Source of the DNA: Bifidobacteriaceae bacterium
GTDB lineage: Bacteria; Actinomycetota; Actinomycetes; Actinomycetales; WQXJ01
DNA length: 47,752 nt
Direction: 5' to 3'
NCBI GenBank assembly: GCA_031272885.1
Contig: JAISSX010000059.1
Coordinates: 70,021-117,772 of the forward strand
Shown here: positions 7,401 through 22,400 of the stretch, piece after piece
How positions within the stretch are numbered: the stretch's first letter is position 1
How the letters are laid out: every line of letters starts with the position of its first letter
The notes under the pieces: model-generated
Databases searched by the model: none
What the model saw: only the letters and a program-made list of their open reading frames with translations
Told to the model about the DNA's origin: nothing
Program-made: the position numbers and the translations under genes

Positions 7401-10400
7401 ACAAGTATGCCGATTATCAGTCGGGCGACGCCGACTACGCGCCGGATGACTACTACACGCTGGATATCTGGGTCAAGGACGCCTCCTCCAACGGCGTCGG
7501 CGGCCTGACCAGTAGTGATTTCACCTTCACCTGCCCGGATGCTCCCGGCACCAACTGCGCCACCACCGCCTACGGCGTCTTCTTCGGCTCGGTGGCGGCC
7601 GTCAGCGGCCAGCCCGGCCACTACCAGGTGGCGGTCTACGCCAAGCGTTCCGGCACCAAGCAGATCGCCGTCTACGTGGCGGGCCTGACCACGGCGGCCT
7701 ACTACCCGCTGCCCAAGCAGGGCACCACCCAGCAGTATGTGACGGCCACCTTCAAGGCCATGGAAAAGGTCGATCTGACCCAGTCCACCTTCACCGTCAA
7801 TGAGGCCGGTACGGTCAAGGCCGGCTATGTGTCCGATGCCGTCCCCGGCGCCTATCGCGTGGGCACCATCGTGTTGAAGGACAAGAACGGCAGTCCGGTG
7901 ACGGGTGCCGCCGGCCGGCTATCGGAGGCTTCCACCAACCCGTCCGAACTGCACCTGCTCACGTTCACCGAGGTCAGCGGCACGCCCGGCACCTACACCG
8001 TCAACGTCCACAGTACGGACGCGGGTTCCTTCACGCCGGTGGTGACGTATGTCCTGCCGGTCCCGGCCCAGTCGGTCAACCTGACCTCGGACAAGGCGGC
8101 CGTCTTCATCGAGGATGACCCTGACCTGAGCATGTCCAGTTTCGTCATCACCGATACGGCCAACAAGAAGGCCGATGGCGCGGAGTACTACACGGGTACC
8201 GTCACCCTGCAGAATGCGGCCGGCAAGCCGGTGCGCGATGGCGTCTCCAAGCTCAGCTTCGTCGCCAGCCCCGCCACCGGGGTCACCTTCGTCAACCTGA
8301 CCTGCACCATGTCGGCCGGCAAGTGCACCGGCGTCTACACCGTGCAGATCAAGTCCACCGTCAAGGGCGCCAAGTCCATCACCGCGGTCTATGACATGGA
8401 CCCGGCCGATCTTGAGCTGGGCCCGCAGACGGCCACCTTCGTCCAGCCACCCGTGTCGGTGCCGGATTCGACCTTCGAGGTCAGCCCGTCATCGGGCACC
8501 GTGCTGCCGGACGGCACCTCGGCCTTCACCGCCACCGCCACCCTGTGGGGCGAGGCCGCCCACCTCAACGCCATCCAGGGCCAAGACGTGGTCTTCACCG
8601 TCAACGCCACCGGCACCACCGTGGCGGCCGCCACGCTGCACAACGGCGCCACCACCAACCCCACCACTTTGACCGTGGCCAGCTCGGCCCTGGGCGTCTC
8701 CCAGATCACGGTCACGGCCACCGCAGAAGGCACCTACAGCCTGTGTGCCACCGTGGATGGCACCAACCTGCCCGGTTCCTGCAAGGCGATCGAATTCAAG
8801 GCCGGTGACATCGACTACACCCTGTCCGCCTACGAGGTTTCGACCGCCGCCGTGGTGGCGGACAACACCTCCACCGGCACCATCACGGTGACGTTGAAGG
8901 ACGCCGCCAACAACCCGAAGGGTGGCCAGGCGGCCAACCTCGCGGCCACGCCGCCGTTCGGCGCCGGCATCACTATCAGCGCCTTCACCGAGACCGGCAC
9001 GGCCGGCACCTATACGGCCACCTTCAAGGGCACCGACGTGGGCAGCTTCCACATCGACGTGACGGCGGCCGGGGGCGCCATCGGCGGCACCAGCCACACC
9101 GATGTGGACGGCTCTACCCCCAACCACTACGCCCACCTGACGTTCGGCACCCTGTGCACCACGCCGGGTACCAGCACCCAGGCCATCGCCGAGACCACCC
9201 CGCTGGATGCTCTCAACCACCCGTCGGTGTGGGCCGACGGCGCTGACAGCTACACCATCACCACCACCCTGGTGGACTGCTACGGTCACCCGATCACCGA
9301 CTGGGTGCCCAGCAAGTACTGGGTCTCGGTCAAACTGGGTGGCACCACTGCGCCCACCGCCAACTACACGGTCAGCACCCCGGTGCATTCGGGTAACGGC
9401 GTCTACACGCAGACCGTCACCGCGGTCAAGAGCGGCACCTACAACATCACCGGGGCCTATGGCGCCACCAGTGGCACCGCCACCGCCATCGTCACGGCCG
9501 GCCTCAACGCCACCTTCGACCCGAAGCCGGGCGGCGCGGGCTATTCGTCGATCACCATCGACAACCCCACCCCCACGCCCAAGGCCAACGGCGCCGACAG
9601 CTACACCATCACGGTGACGTTGAAGGACACCAACAATGACCCGGTGACGGACGGCCTGTCGCTGCTCAGCGACGGTTACCCGCGCCTGCGCCTGGCCGGC
9701 CCCAGCGGCACCGACTACACCATCAGCGCCCTGGCCGGCACCGCCACGCCGGGCGTCTACACGGCCACCATCAAGGCGTCCGTCAGCGCCACCTATAACG
9801 TCACGGCCACCTATGGCCGCGGCACCGGCGCCATCATCATTGACGGCAGCCCCGTGTCGGCCTACTTCGGGCCTGACATCCCCTGCCAAACCACCTCCAG
9901 CTACGTGCTGTCCACCGGCAACAAGTGGGCCGATGGCGCCGACGCACACACCGTCACGGTGACCTTGAAGGCCTGCGACAACTCGGCCATCGAACTGGAT
10001 TCGACCGGTCTGGCCCAGTTGACCGCCGGGGCCACGCCCAGCGGCGTGGTGGGCGCTTTCGCGGCCGTGCCGGGCAGCCCGGGCGTCTACCGGGCCAACA
10101 TCACCTCCACGCTGGCGGGTGAGAAGACCGTCACGGTCAACTGGACCGGCTCCGGCGCCTTCGCCGTCAACCCGGCCACGTCCGGCGCCAACAAGGTCAA
10201 CTTCATCGGTGGCCTGCCGGTCAACCCGCTGGGCACGTTCGACACCACCACCGGCAACAAACTGACGGACGGCACCGCCTTCCACGAGGCTTGGGTGGAC
10301 TTCAAGGACGCCAACGGCAACCCCGCCACCTGCACCAGCGACGGCACCACGCTGGGCACGCCGGTAGCCTGCCAGGCCACCTTCGAGTTGTTGACCGAGG

Positions 10401-13400
10401 CTACCGCCAGCGGCACCGCCACCACCGGCGCCCGCATCGACAACGCCACCACCGGCACTTTCACCAAGGTGGTGACGGCTGACGCCAACGGCCGCGCCCT
10501 GGTCAAGGTCTATTCGATCTATGCCAGCGATCCGGACCTGGGCGGCTTCCCCATTCGGGCCAAGGTGGGCACCGGCAGCTCGGCCGTCAAGCGGATCCCG
10601 TTCCGGCCTGACCTGGCCAATGCCGCCAAGTCGACCTTCACGGTGACCCCCACCACCGCCTTGACGGCGGACGGCATCGAGTACTTCACCGGCCAAATCA
10701 TCCTGAAGGACGCCGGCGGCACCCTTGTGCCCGGCGCCACCGCCTCGGTGCAGATCTGCAAGGTCAACGGCGCCACCTGCGATCCGACCTCGGACGTGAC
10801 GGTCAGCGCCCTTGGTGGCGGCCCCGCCAATTGGGTTTCGTCCAACCCGGCGGCGGAGATCAACGTCAAGTTCACCAGCACTAAGGCCGCCACCTACCGG
10901 GTGACCGCCTACATCGCGGGTGACCCCATCGGCACCGGCGCGCCCTACTACAAGGAGATCACCTTCGAGCCGGGCCCGGCCAGCGGCATCGCCTCGCAGC
11001 TAATCTGGACCACGGCCACGGCCACGGCCAACGGCACGGACACAAAGTCGATCCAGGCCGAGATCAAGGACGCCAACGGCAACCTGGTGGCCGATGGCGC
11101 CACGGTGCTGTTCTCCATCCCGGCCAACACCAAGGTTGGCGCGGTGACCGGTGCGGCCACCATCACCCGGACCACCACCAACGGCATCGCCGAAATCCTG
11201 GTGGCCTCCGAAGTGGCCGGCACCTACAACATCACCGCCACGGTGGGTGGCCAGAACATCACCGGCAACTCGCCGGCCCAGCCGCAGTTCGTGGCCGGCA
11301 CCCCCACCGCCACCAACTCGGTGCTGTCCATCACCACCACCGGTGACAAGACCGCCAACGGCAGCGATTACCACACCGCCCAGGTGGAGTTGAAGGACGC
11401 CAACGGCAACCCCACCATCAACACCACCAGCACCGTGTCGCTCTGCTACTCGGTGGCCGGCGGCACCGAGACCTGCGAAAACCTGACCTCTACCGTGGTC
11501 AGCGGCAAGTCTGTGGTGACGAAGAACATCACCTCGACCGTGGCCGGCACCCTGCTGGTCAAGGCCACCCTGAACGGCGATCCGGTCACCCCAACGGCCG
11601 GCGTCACGGCCAGCTTCATCGCCGGCCCACCCAACCCGGCCTCCTCCACCCTGGAGGTGTCTACGGGCACGGCCGCCAACAACGGCGTGGCCACCCACTG
11701 GGCCAAGGTGACCGTCAAGGACGCCTTCGGCAACATCATCCCTAACGTCAACGTCACGTTCACCGTCACCGGCAACGGCCAGATCGCCGGCGCCGGTGGC
11801 ACCGGCCAGACCAAGGTGGTGCAGACCTCCACGGCCGGTATCGCCGAGATCGACATCACCGACATCACGGCCGAAACGGTCACGGTGACGGCCACGATCA
11901 CACAGGGCACCATCGGCACGGCCACCGTGACGTTCGCGCCCTCGGACGTTTCGGCCGCCAATTCCACCTTCGTGGTGACGCCTGGCCCGTCCCCGGCGCT
12001 ACAGGCCTCCTCGGGTACCAACTACTACACCGCCACGGTGACGTTGAAGGACGCCGCCAACGCCATCATCGCCGGCAAGGCCGTCACCTTTACGTTCAGT
12101 GGCACCGGCCCACAGTTGGTGGGCGGCGGGGTGACCGCCACCACTAACTCCAGCGGTGTCGCCACGGCGCAGATCTACTCGCAGGTGGCGGGTGACTTCA
12201 CGGTCACGGCCGCGGCCGATGGCGTGCAACTCACCCTGCCCACGCCGGCCGCTAAGCCGCTCAGTTTCGAGGCTGCCGGAATCGACCCGGCTAGCTCCAC
12301 GCTGACCGCGCAGACCGGCCAAGCCACCGCCAACGGCACGGCCAGCCGCTGGGTTGAACTGCTGGTCAAGGACCAGTTCGGCAACCCGATCGCGGGCGCC
12401 ACTGCCACCTTCACCTTCCCGGCCGACACGGCCCTGGCCGGCGGTTTCACCAACCCGGTGACAACCGGCACGGACGGCAAGGCCCGCATCGAACTGACCT
12501 CCACCAAGAAGGGCGACTACACGGTCAGCGCCACGGCCGCCAAGGGCGGTTCGCCGGTGTCCGTCACGCCCAACGTGACGGTCAGCTTCCAGGCCGGCCC
12601 GGCATCGGCCGCTAGCTCCACCCTGACGGTGCCGACGGCGGCCGGTTCGCCCGGCACCAAGGTGGCGGATGGTGTTGAGAAGCACCAGGCCAAGGTGGTG
12701 GTGAAGGACGCCAACGGCAACCTGGTGGGCGCCGGCGTGCCGGTGTCGTTCTCGGCCGCCCCGCCGGCCGGTTCGGGTGCCAGCACCCAAACCTGCACCG
12801 CCAACACGGACGCCAACGGTGAGGCGGTCTGCGAGTTCGCCACCACTAAGGCGGGCGATCACACCATCCGGGCCACCATCGGCGGCACCGAGGTGGGCAC
12901 CGGCAGCCCCGCCACGGCCACGTTCGTGCCGGGCGCCATCGACGCCGGGCATTCCACTTTCACGGTCAGTTCTGACGTCACCACCAATAACGGCATCGCC
13001 CAGCACACCGCCACGGTGACCGTGCGTGACCAGTACGACAACGTGATCGGCAGCGCCCCGGTGCGGTTCGTCATCGACGCCGGCCTGGCTGCCATCCCCG
13101 GCCCGGTGTTGAACGCCACCATTTCGGGCGGCGCCACCACCAAGAACACCACCACGGGCACCAACGGTGTGGCCGATACGCCGATCGTTTCGGAGGAAGA
13201 AGGCACCTTCGAGGTTGAGGCCTTCATCGGCTCGTCGCTGCAAACCCTGGGCAAGAAGACCGTCAGCTTCGGTCCTGGCCCGGCCTCGGTGGCCAACTCG
13301 AGCTGGACCAAGAGCCCGGCCGGCCCCATCACGGCTGGTACGGCCACTGGCGACCCCAGCTACACCATCACCATCGAGGTCCGCTCGGCCGATAACCTGC

Positions 13401-16400
13401 TGGTGCCGGGCGTGGGCGTGCGCCTGGTTGACCTGGGCGGCACCACGCTGGATTCCGACCTGGTGATCACCGAGACGCCCAACGCCTCGGGTTGGTATGA
13501 GACTGGCACCAAGGATTCGTCCAGCTACGGCAAGGTGGTGCTGCATGTCAAGTCTGCCCACGCGGGTGACTATCAGGTAGCGGCCCAGATCCTGCCGGGT
13601 TCGGGTTGGCCTAGCCTGACCAGCCCGGCCAGCTACACGCTGAGCTATGAGTCTGGCGCGCCGGTGGCGGCCAACTCGTGGCTGGTGGAGCCGGCCGCTT
13701 CGGCCAAGGCTGACGGCACCGAGACCCAGACTGTGCTGGCCAAGATCCGGGACAAGAACGGCGACCCGGTGGCGGACGGCACCACGGTGACGTTCACCGT
13801 GCCGGCCGGTCTGACCCCAACCGGCACCCAGACGGCCACCACCACCGGCGGCACCGCCACCTTGACGGTGACCTCCAACACGGACGGCGAGTTCGAGATC
13901 GCCGCCGCCGTGGGTGGCAGCGCCATCAACACAGTCAAGAACAACGCCGAAACCACCACCCAGACCTACAACAAGGCCAAGGTGCACTTCGTCTACGGCG
14001 ACCCGGACCCGGGCAGCTCGGTGCTGACCGTGCCCACCGCTACGGGCACGCCCGGCACCAAGGTGGCGGACGGCATCGCCAAGCACCGCGCCGAAGTCCT
14101 GGTCAAGGACGGTTCCGGCAACGTGGTGCCGGGTGCCACGGTGCTGTTCAGCTACGGGCCCGATGCCGCCCACCTGAGCACGGCCACGGCCGTCTCCGGG
14201 TCCGATGGCGTGGCCTACGTCGAGTTCGGCTCCACCCAGGCCACCACCTACCAGGTGCGCGCCTACATCGGCACCAGCGCCATCAGTTCGGCCGAGGTGT
14301 CCGGTTCGCCGCAGAACGCCCCGTTCGTGGCCGGCCCGCTGGACGAGAGCAAGACCTTGGCCTCCTTCGCGGTGCAAGAGAGCTATGCCCTGGCCAACGG
14401 CACCGCCACCCTGTGGGCCAAGATGACGGCCCAGGACGCCAACGGCAACCCGATCAGCGGCGTGACCCTCAGCTTCAAGCTGACCCAAACCGGTGACGCG
14501 GCCGTCTTCGAACCGCTGGCGACCGGTTTGCGGACCGTCAGCGGCACGTCCGGCGCCGATGGCGTGGTGTCGGTCAACATCGTGTCCGCCTTCGAGGGTT
14601 CGTTCCCGGTGCAGGGCCAGCTTGGCGCTACCACCACCACGCCGAAGAACGTCACGTTCCAGAACAACACGGCGGACGAGGCCAAGTCTTGGTTCACGGT
14701 GGACCGCACGGCCACCAACACCAGCCTGGACAAGGCCATTGCGGACAACAACGATTCCTACACGGTGACCGTCAACCTGCGTGACTCCAACGGTGACCCG
14801 GTCAACGGCATCAGCGCCGTGGTCAAGCTGACCGCCACGGCCTCCGGCGCGGTGACCCAGTACTCGGTCTTCACCGGCGTGGTTTCTGGCCAGGGCGGCA
14901 CGGCCGTCCAGTTGCTGAAGACGCTGGTGGCCGGCACCTACACGGTGACGGTTGAACTGGCCGGTAACCAGATTTCGCTGGATACCGCCAACGCCGCCAC
15001 CAAGTCGAAGTCGGTCGAGTTCGTGGCCGGCCCGCCTTCCAGCCTGACATCCAAGCTGGTCAGCCCGTCCAGCCCGGCCCAGGTGGGCGGCGGCACCCAG
15101 ACGGTCACCGCCCAGGTGCGTGACGCCTACAACAACCCGGTGCCCAACGCTGCGGTGCAGTTCGCCATCCCGGCCAATATCACGGTTGGGCTGGTCGATG
15201 GCCCGGCCTATGTCACGGTCAACACCGGCACCAACGGCAATGCCGAACTGGTGACCACTTCGACCGTGGTGGGCGTCTACAACACGATCACGGCCAGCAC
15301 CGGCGCCATGTCGATCACCGAGGGCAGCCCGGCCCGGGTCGAGTTCATCAACTCGGCCTGCTCGGCCGCCCAGTCCGAGTTCACCATTCCTTCGGCCGGT
15401 CCCACCGGTACCACCACCAAGGTGGCCGGCGTCGGCTTCCACAACCCGACGGTGACGGTGAAGGACGGTAGCGGCAACCTGTGCACGGCCGAGGTCACCC
15501 AGGTGACCTACAAGTACCGCCTTGAGGGCACCACCACCTGGACCGAGCACATCCCGCCGGTCAACACAGTCAACGCGGTGGCCGAATGGTCCAACTGGAC
15601 CGAGACGGTGGCCGGCACCTACGAGGTCCAGGCGTTCTTCGGTGGCCAGCAGGTTGGTACCACCAAGACGGCCATCTTCGTGCCTGATGTGGTCAGCCCG
15701 GGCAACTCTGCCCTGGACGTGTCGGTCAACCCGGCCCTGGCCAACAACGCGGCCATCCACTACGCCAAGGTGGTGGTGCGTGACGCCAACAACAACCCGA
15801 TCGTGGGCCAGGCGGTCACGTTCACCATCGACACGGGTGCCGCCGCGGTGCCCGGCCCGGTAGTCAAGGGCACCACCACCAATACGGCCACTGTCAACAC
15901 GTGTGACCCGGCGGTCGGCGGCGCCCCCACCTGGTGCACCGAGAAGGGCCTGGCCTACGTCGAGTTCACCTCCAGCGAGCCCGGTTCGTTCAGTGTCAGC
16001 GCCACGCTCAGCGCCACCCCGGTGTCCGGTTCGCCCAAGTCGGTCGACTTCACGTCCGGCCCGGCCGATCCGTCCAAGTCCAGTTGGGTCTTGACGCCGG
16101 ACACCACGGTGCCTACGGTCAACAAGCCGGCCAACGGCGCCGACAGCTACAGCCTGACGGCCACCGTCAAGTCCGCGGCGGACATCCTGGTGCCTAACGG
16201 CCCGGTGCGCATCGCCCTGCTTGATCCGTCGGTCTCCGTCAGCCCGGCCCTGACCGGCTTCACCGGCCTGGCCACCAGCACCAACTACGGCACGTTCACC
16301 TGGACCTTGACTTCTACCACCAAGGGCACGTTCACCGGCCAGGTGCAGGTCAACACCGGTACCGACTGGGAGAACGTGGGTGGTCCGTTCACTGTCCGCT

Positions 16401-19400
16401 TCACCAGCGACACGGCCGATGCCGCGTCGTCCTGGTTGATCCAGCCTTCGGCCACGGTGACGGCCGATGGCGTGGCGCAGCACACGGTCACGGCCAAGGT
16501 CTATGACACGCACGGCAACCTGGCGGACAACGGCACGGTGGTGTTCACGCTGCCCAGCGGCGTTTCGCCGACCGGCACCCAGTCGGTCAGCGTGGTGAAC
16601 GGCGTGGCCTCCATCCAGGTCACTTCCACCACGGTTGGCACCTACAACGTGACCGCCAAACTGGATTCGGTCTCCATCAACACGGTCAAGAACGCCAGTG
16701 AAGTCTCGGTGGTGCGCACCAACGGCCAGGTCCAGTTGCCGTTCGATTCGGACGTGCCAGATCCGGACAGCTCGGTTCTGACCATCCCCACCGCTACCGG
16801 CACGCCGGGCACCAAGGTGGCCAACGGCACGGAGAAGCACCGCGCCGAGGTGGCCGTCAAGGACGCCCACAACAACGCGGTGGCCGGGGCCGCGGTCGAG
16901 TTCACCTATGGTCCCGATGCCGCCCACCTGACCACGGTGACGGCCACCTCCGGGTCCGATGGCGTGGCTTACGTCGAGTTCGCCTCCACCCAGGCGGTGG
17001 CGTACACGGTGACGGCCAAGATCGCCGGTGACGAGGTTTCGGGTTCGCCCAAGACGGCCACCTTCGTGGCCGGCCCGCTGGACCCAAGCAAGACGCTGGC
17101 CTCGTTCGCCGTCCAAGAGACGGTGGCCCTGGCCAACGGCAGCCAGCCGTTGTGGGCCAAGATGACGGCCCAAGACGCCTATGGCAACCCGATCAGCGGT
17201 GTCACCATCAGCTTCAAGCTGACCCAGACCGGTGACGCGGCCGTGTTCGCGCCGCTGGCCACCGGCCTGCGGGAGGCCTCCGGTACTTCGGGTGCCGATG
17301 GCGTGGTGTCAGTCGACATCGTCAGCGCTTTCGAGGGCACCTATCCGGTGGTGGGCGTGCTGGGTGCCACCGAAACGGCACCCAAGAACGTCACCTTCCA
17401 GAACAGCACGGCCGATGAGGCCAAGTCTTGGTTTACGGTGGTGCGCACCAGCACCAACGCCAGCCCGGACAAGGCCATCGCGGACGGTGTTGATTCCTAC
17501 ACGGTGACCGTCAACCTGCGTGACTCGAACGGCGACCCGGTGAACGGCATCGGCGCCTTGATCAAGGTGACGGCGGCCGATGGCGCGGTGACGCAATACC
17601 CGGTGGCTTCCGGTGTGGTGTCCGGCCAGGGCGGCACGGCCGTGCAACTGGTCAAGACCACGCTGGCCGGCACCTACACGGTGACGGTTGAGCTGGCCGG
17701 CAACCAGATTTCGCTGGATACCGCCAACGACGCTGTCAAGTCGAAGAGCATCGAGTTTGTGGCGGGTGCGCCCAGCGCCCTGACCTCGTCGTTGACCAGC
17801 CCCTCGGCTCCGGCCCAGGTGGGTGGCGGCACCCAGGTGATCAAGGCGACGGTGAAGGACAAGGACGGCAACCCGGTGTTGGGTACCGCCGTGGTCTTCA
17901 CCATTCCGGCCGATGTTGTGGCCGGCGCCTACACCGGCCCCACCACGGTGACGGTCAACACCGGCACCACGGGCGCGGCGGCCGGCGTGGCCGAGCTGAC
18001 CTTGACCTCGGCCAAGGTGGGCGAATACAACGTGACCGCCAAGGTGGGCGCCATGGACATCACCGTGGGTAGCCCGGCCAAGGCCAAGTTCGTCAACTCT
18101 GACCCGTCGTCCACACAGTCCGAGTTCACCATTCCGACCACCCCGGCCCAGAAGGTCGCGGGCGTCGAATACCACACGCCTCAGGTAGTGGTGAAGGACG
18201 GCAGCGGCAACCTGTACACCGCGGCCGCCGTCACGGTGACGTTCAAGGTCCGCCTGCAGGGTGAGACCACCTGGGCTACCACCAAGACCATCTCCACCAC
18301 CACGGGTACGGCCACCTGGTCCGATTGGACCCAGGACGTGGCCGGCACCTACGAGGTCGAGGCCTCGATCCCGAGTGGCGTGGTAGGTACCACGCTGACG
18401 GCGGTGTTCAAGGCCGGCCCGGCCGATCCGTCCACTTCGGTGTGGCAGACCTCCACCGGCAACGTGCTGGCCGATGATTCGGCCACCCACTTCGCGCGGG
18501 TGACGGTCAAGGACGCCAAGGGCAACGTGGTGGCCGGCGAGCCGGTCACGTTCACGCTGCCGGCCGGCCAGGCGGCCCACTTCACGCCGGGCACGGCCAA
18601 GACCATTACGGTCAACAGCTCCGCCCTGGGCATCGCCGAAGTCAACATCGCGGACGGCACACCCGAGACGGTCACGGTGACCGGTTCGGTGGCCTCGACG
18701 CAGGTGGGCAGCGCCAACCTGGTGTTCGCCACGGACGCGCCATCGGCCCCGGATTCGACGTGGACCATCACGCCGGCCGGCCCGATTACGGCCGATGGCG
18801 TGGCCGCCTACACGGCAACCGTCACGGTCAAGGACTCCTCGGCCGCCCACCTGGTGGTGCCCGGCGCCACGGTCACGTTCAGCGTGCCGGCGGCGGTGCG
18901 CATCACCGAGAACGCGCCGTACACCACCAACAGCTCCGGCCAGGTGACGGTCCACTTCACCAGCGAGGTGCAGGGGATCTTCACGGTCAACGCGCTGATT
19001 GGCGCGGCCAAGATTCCGGCGGCCGATCAGACCATCGAGTTCACGGCCGGCGCCATCGACGGCACGTCGTCGTTCTTGACGGCCCCCAGCACTACGGCCA
19101 CCGCCAACGGCACGGCCGTGCTGAACGTGACCGCGACGGTGAAGGACGCCAAGGCCAACCCGGTCAAGGACGCCTCGGTCCGCTTCACCATCCCGGCCGG
19201 TGTCACCTACCAGCCCACCGCCGGCACGCCGGTGGCTGGGCCCGGCACGGTGACCGTAGCGGTTGACCCGAGCACCGGTGTGGCCACGCTGCCGCTGGTT
19301 TCCACCACCGCGGACACGTACAACGTGACGGCCGAGGCCAAGAAGGCCGCGGACGCCGGTTGGACCGCCATCGTCACCGGTTCGCCGGCGGCGGTGCAGT

Positions 19401-22400
19401 TCGTGGCGGGCGCGGTTGACCCGGCCCATTCGAAGATCTCCAAGGTGGAGACCGGCCCGTTCGTGGCCGGCATCGGCAGCTACACCGTCAAGGTGGAGTT
19501 GTTGGATGTCAACGACAACCCGGTGAAGCAGGCCGGCTTGCCCATCCAGTTCACCTTCACGCTGGGCGCCGAGGTGGTTTCGGCTTCTGCCACCACGAAC
19601 GCCAGCGGTGTGGCCACCACCACCTTCGGCAACGCGAAGTCTGGTGACTGGCAGGGTACGGCCACCTACCAGAGCCAGGCCGTTCAGGTTGGCTCCCCGG
19701 TGGCCTTGCCGTTGACGGCTGGCGTGGCCGATCCCACCAAGTCGACGCTTGAGGTGTCGCAGAACCCGGCCTTGGCCAACAACCTGGCCATCCACTACGC
19801 CAAGGTGGTGGTGCGTGACGCCAACGGCAACCCGATCGCGGGCGAGACGGTGACGGTCGCCATCGACACGGGCGCGGCCGGCGTGCCCGGCCCGGTGGTG
19901 GCGGGTACCAGCAACGCCAGCGCCACCGGTCAAACCTGTGACCCGGCCGCCGCGGGTGCCCCCGCCTGGTGCACCGAGAAGGGCCTGTTCTATGTCGAGT
20001 TCACCTCCAGCGAGCCGGGTTCGTTCAACGTCACCGGCACGCTGGGCGCAGTCCCGGTGAACGGCTCGCCGCAGCAGGTCAGCTACACCACCGGCGCACC
20101 CGATCCGACCAAGTCGAGTTGGACCATCAACCCGGATACGGTCTCCAGCCTGACGTTGACCATCCCGGCCGATGGCACCAGCACCTACACCCTGACGGCC
20201 ACCATTAAGGACGCCGCCAACATCCTGGTGCCTAACGGCCAGGTGCGGATCAGCGGCCTGAACACGGCCGTCACGGTCAGCCCGTCCCTGAGCGGCTCTA
20301 CCGGCCTGCCCACCAGCACCAACTACGGCACGTTCACCTGGACGCTCAAGTCCACCACCAAGGGCGTGTTCACCGGTCAGGTGCAGGTCAGCACCGGCTC
20401 TGCCTGGGCCAACGTGGGCCAGCCGTTCGAGGTCCGCTTCAGTGCGGACACCCCGGACGCGGCCTCCTCGTGGTTGATTGAACCGGCCGCTTCGGCCAAG
20501 GCTGACAGCACCGAGACCCAGACGGTGCAGGCCAAGATCTACGACACGCACGGCAACTTGGCCGATGACGGCACGGTGGTTTCGTTCACCCTGCCGGCCG
20601 GCGTTTCGCCCACCGGCACGCAGACCGCCACCACGGTGAACGGCATCGCCTCGGTGACGGTTACGTCTGGCACGGCGGGCGAGTACAAGGTCAAGGCCAC
20701 CCTGGCCGGCGTCCAGATCGACACGGTCAAGAACAACGCCGAAACCTCCACGGTGGCGTCCAACGGTGAGGCCAAGGTTCACTTCGTCTACGGCGACCCG
20801 GACCCGGATAGCTCGGTCTTGACCATCCCCACGGCCACGGGTACCCCTGGCACCAAGGTGGCCAACGGCACGGACAAGCACCGCGCCGAGGTTCTGGTCA
20901 AGGACGCTTCCGGCAACGTGGTGCCGAACGCCTCGGTCGACTTTAGCTACGGTCCCGATGCCGCCCACCAGACTCCGGTGACGGCCGTCTCCGGGTCCGA
21001 TGGCGTGGCCTACATCGAGTTCGCCTCCACCCAGGCGGTCACCTACACGGTGACGGCCAAGATCGCGGGTGATGAGGTTTCGGGTTCGCCCAAGACGGCC
21101 GGCTTCGTGGCCGGTCCGCTCGATCCGGGCAAGACTTTGAACTCGTTCGAGGTGCAGCAGACCGCGGCCGTGGCCAACGGCTCGCAGACCCTGTGGGCCA
21201 AGATGACGGCGCAGGACGCCAACGGCAACCCGGTCAGCGGCGTGACCTTGAGCTTCAAGCTGACCCAAACCGGTGACGCGGCCGTCTTCGCGCCGCTGGC
21301 TACCGGCCTGCGCGACATCAGCGGTACCTCTGGGGCCGATGGCGTGGTGTCGGTTGACATCGTGTCCGTTTTCGAAGGTTCGTTCCCGGTGGTGGGCGTG
21401 CTGGGTGCCACCCAGACGTCGCCCAAGAACGTCACCTTCCAGAACAACACGGCCGACAAGGCCAAGTCTTGGTTCACGGTGGAGCGCACCAGCACCAACA
21501 CCAGCCCGGATAAGGCCATCGCGGACGGCAATGACTCCTACACGGTGACGGTCTCCCTGCGTGACGCCAACGGCGACCCGGTCAACGGTATCGGCGCGGT
21601 GGTCAAGGTGACCGCGGCGGCCGATGGCTCGGTGACCCAATACCCGGTGGCTTCGGGTGTGGTGTCCGGCCAGGGCGGCACGGCCGTCCAGTTGGTCAAG
21701 TCGACCACCTCCGGTGACTTCACGGTGACGGTTGAGTTGGCGGGCGATCAGATTTCGCTCGACACGGCCAACGCCGCCACCAAGTCGAAGAGCATCGAGT
21801 TCGTGGCCGGGGCGCCATCGTCCTTGACCTCCGAACTGGTTTCGCCCACCGCCCCCGCCCAGGTGGGTGGCGGCACCCAGGTGATCAAGGCGATTGTCAA
21901 GGACGCCCAGGGTAACCCGGTGCCGAACGCCAGTGTGGTCTTCACCATCCCGGCTGATGTCACCGCCGCGGGCGGCACCACGGTGGCCACAAGCGCTACT
22001 GGCGTGGCCGAGCTGACGTTGACCTCCATCAAGGTGGGCGAGTACCCGGTTACCGCCAAGGTGGGCACGCTGGATATTGCCATCGGCAGCCCGGCCAAGG
22101 CCAAGTTCGTCAACTCTGATCCGTCTTCGACGCAGTCCGAGTTCACCATTCCCACCACCCCCACCGAAAAGGTCGCGGGCGTGGAGTACCACACCCCGCA
22201 GGTGGCGGTGAAGGATGGCAGCGGCAACGCCTATACGGCGGCGGCCGTCACGGTGACGTTCAAGGTTCGCCTGCAGGGTGAATCGACCTGGGCCACCACC
22301 AAGACGGTCACCACCAACCCGGCTACCGGCATCGCGCTGTGGTCCGATTGGACCCAGACGGTGGCCGGCACCTACGAGGTCGAGGCCTCGATTCCGAGCG

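Noticed and set aside
11999-17173. Antisense open frame of about 1,700 codons
   Set aside because: Same compositional shadow of the repeat-coding sense strand; repeats mirror those of the sense gene.
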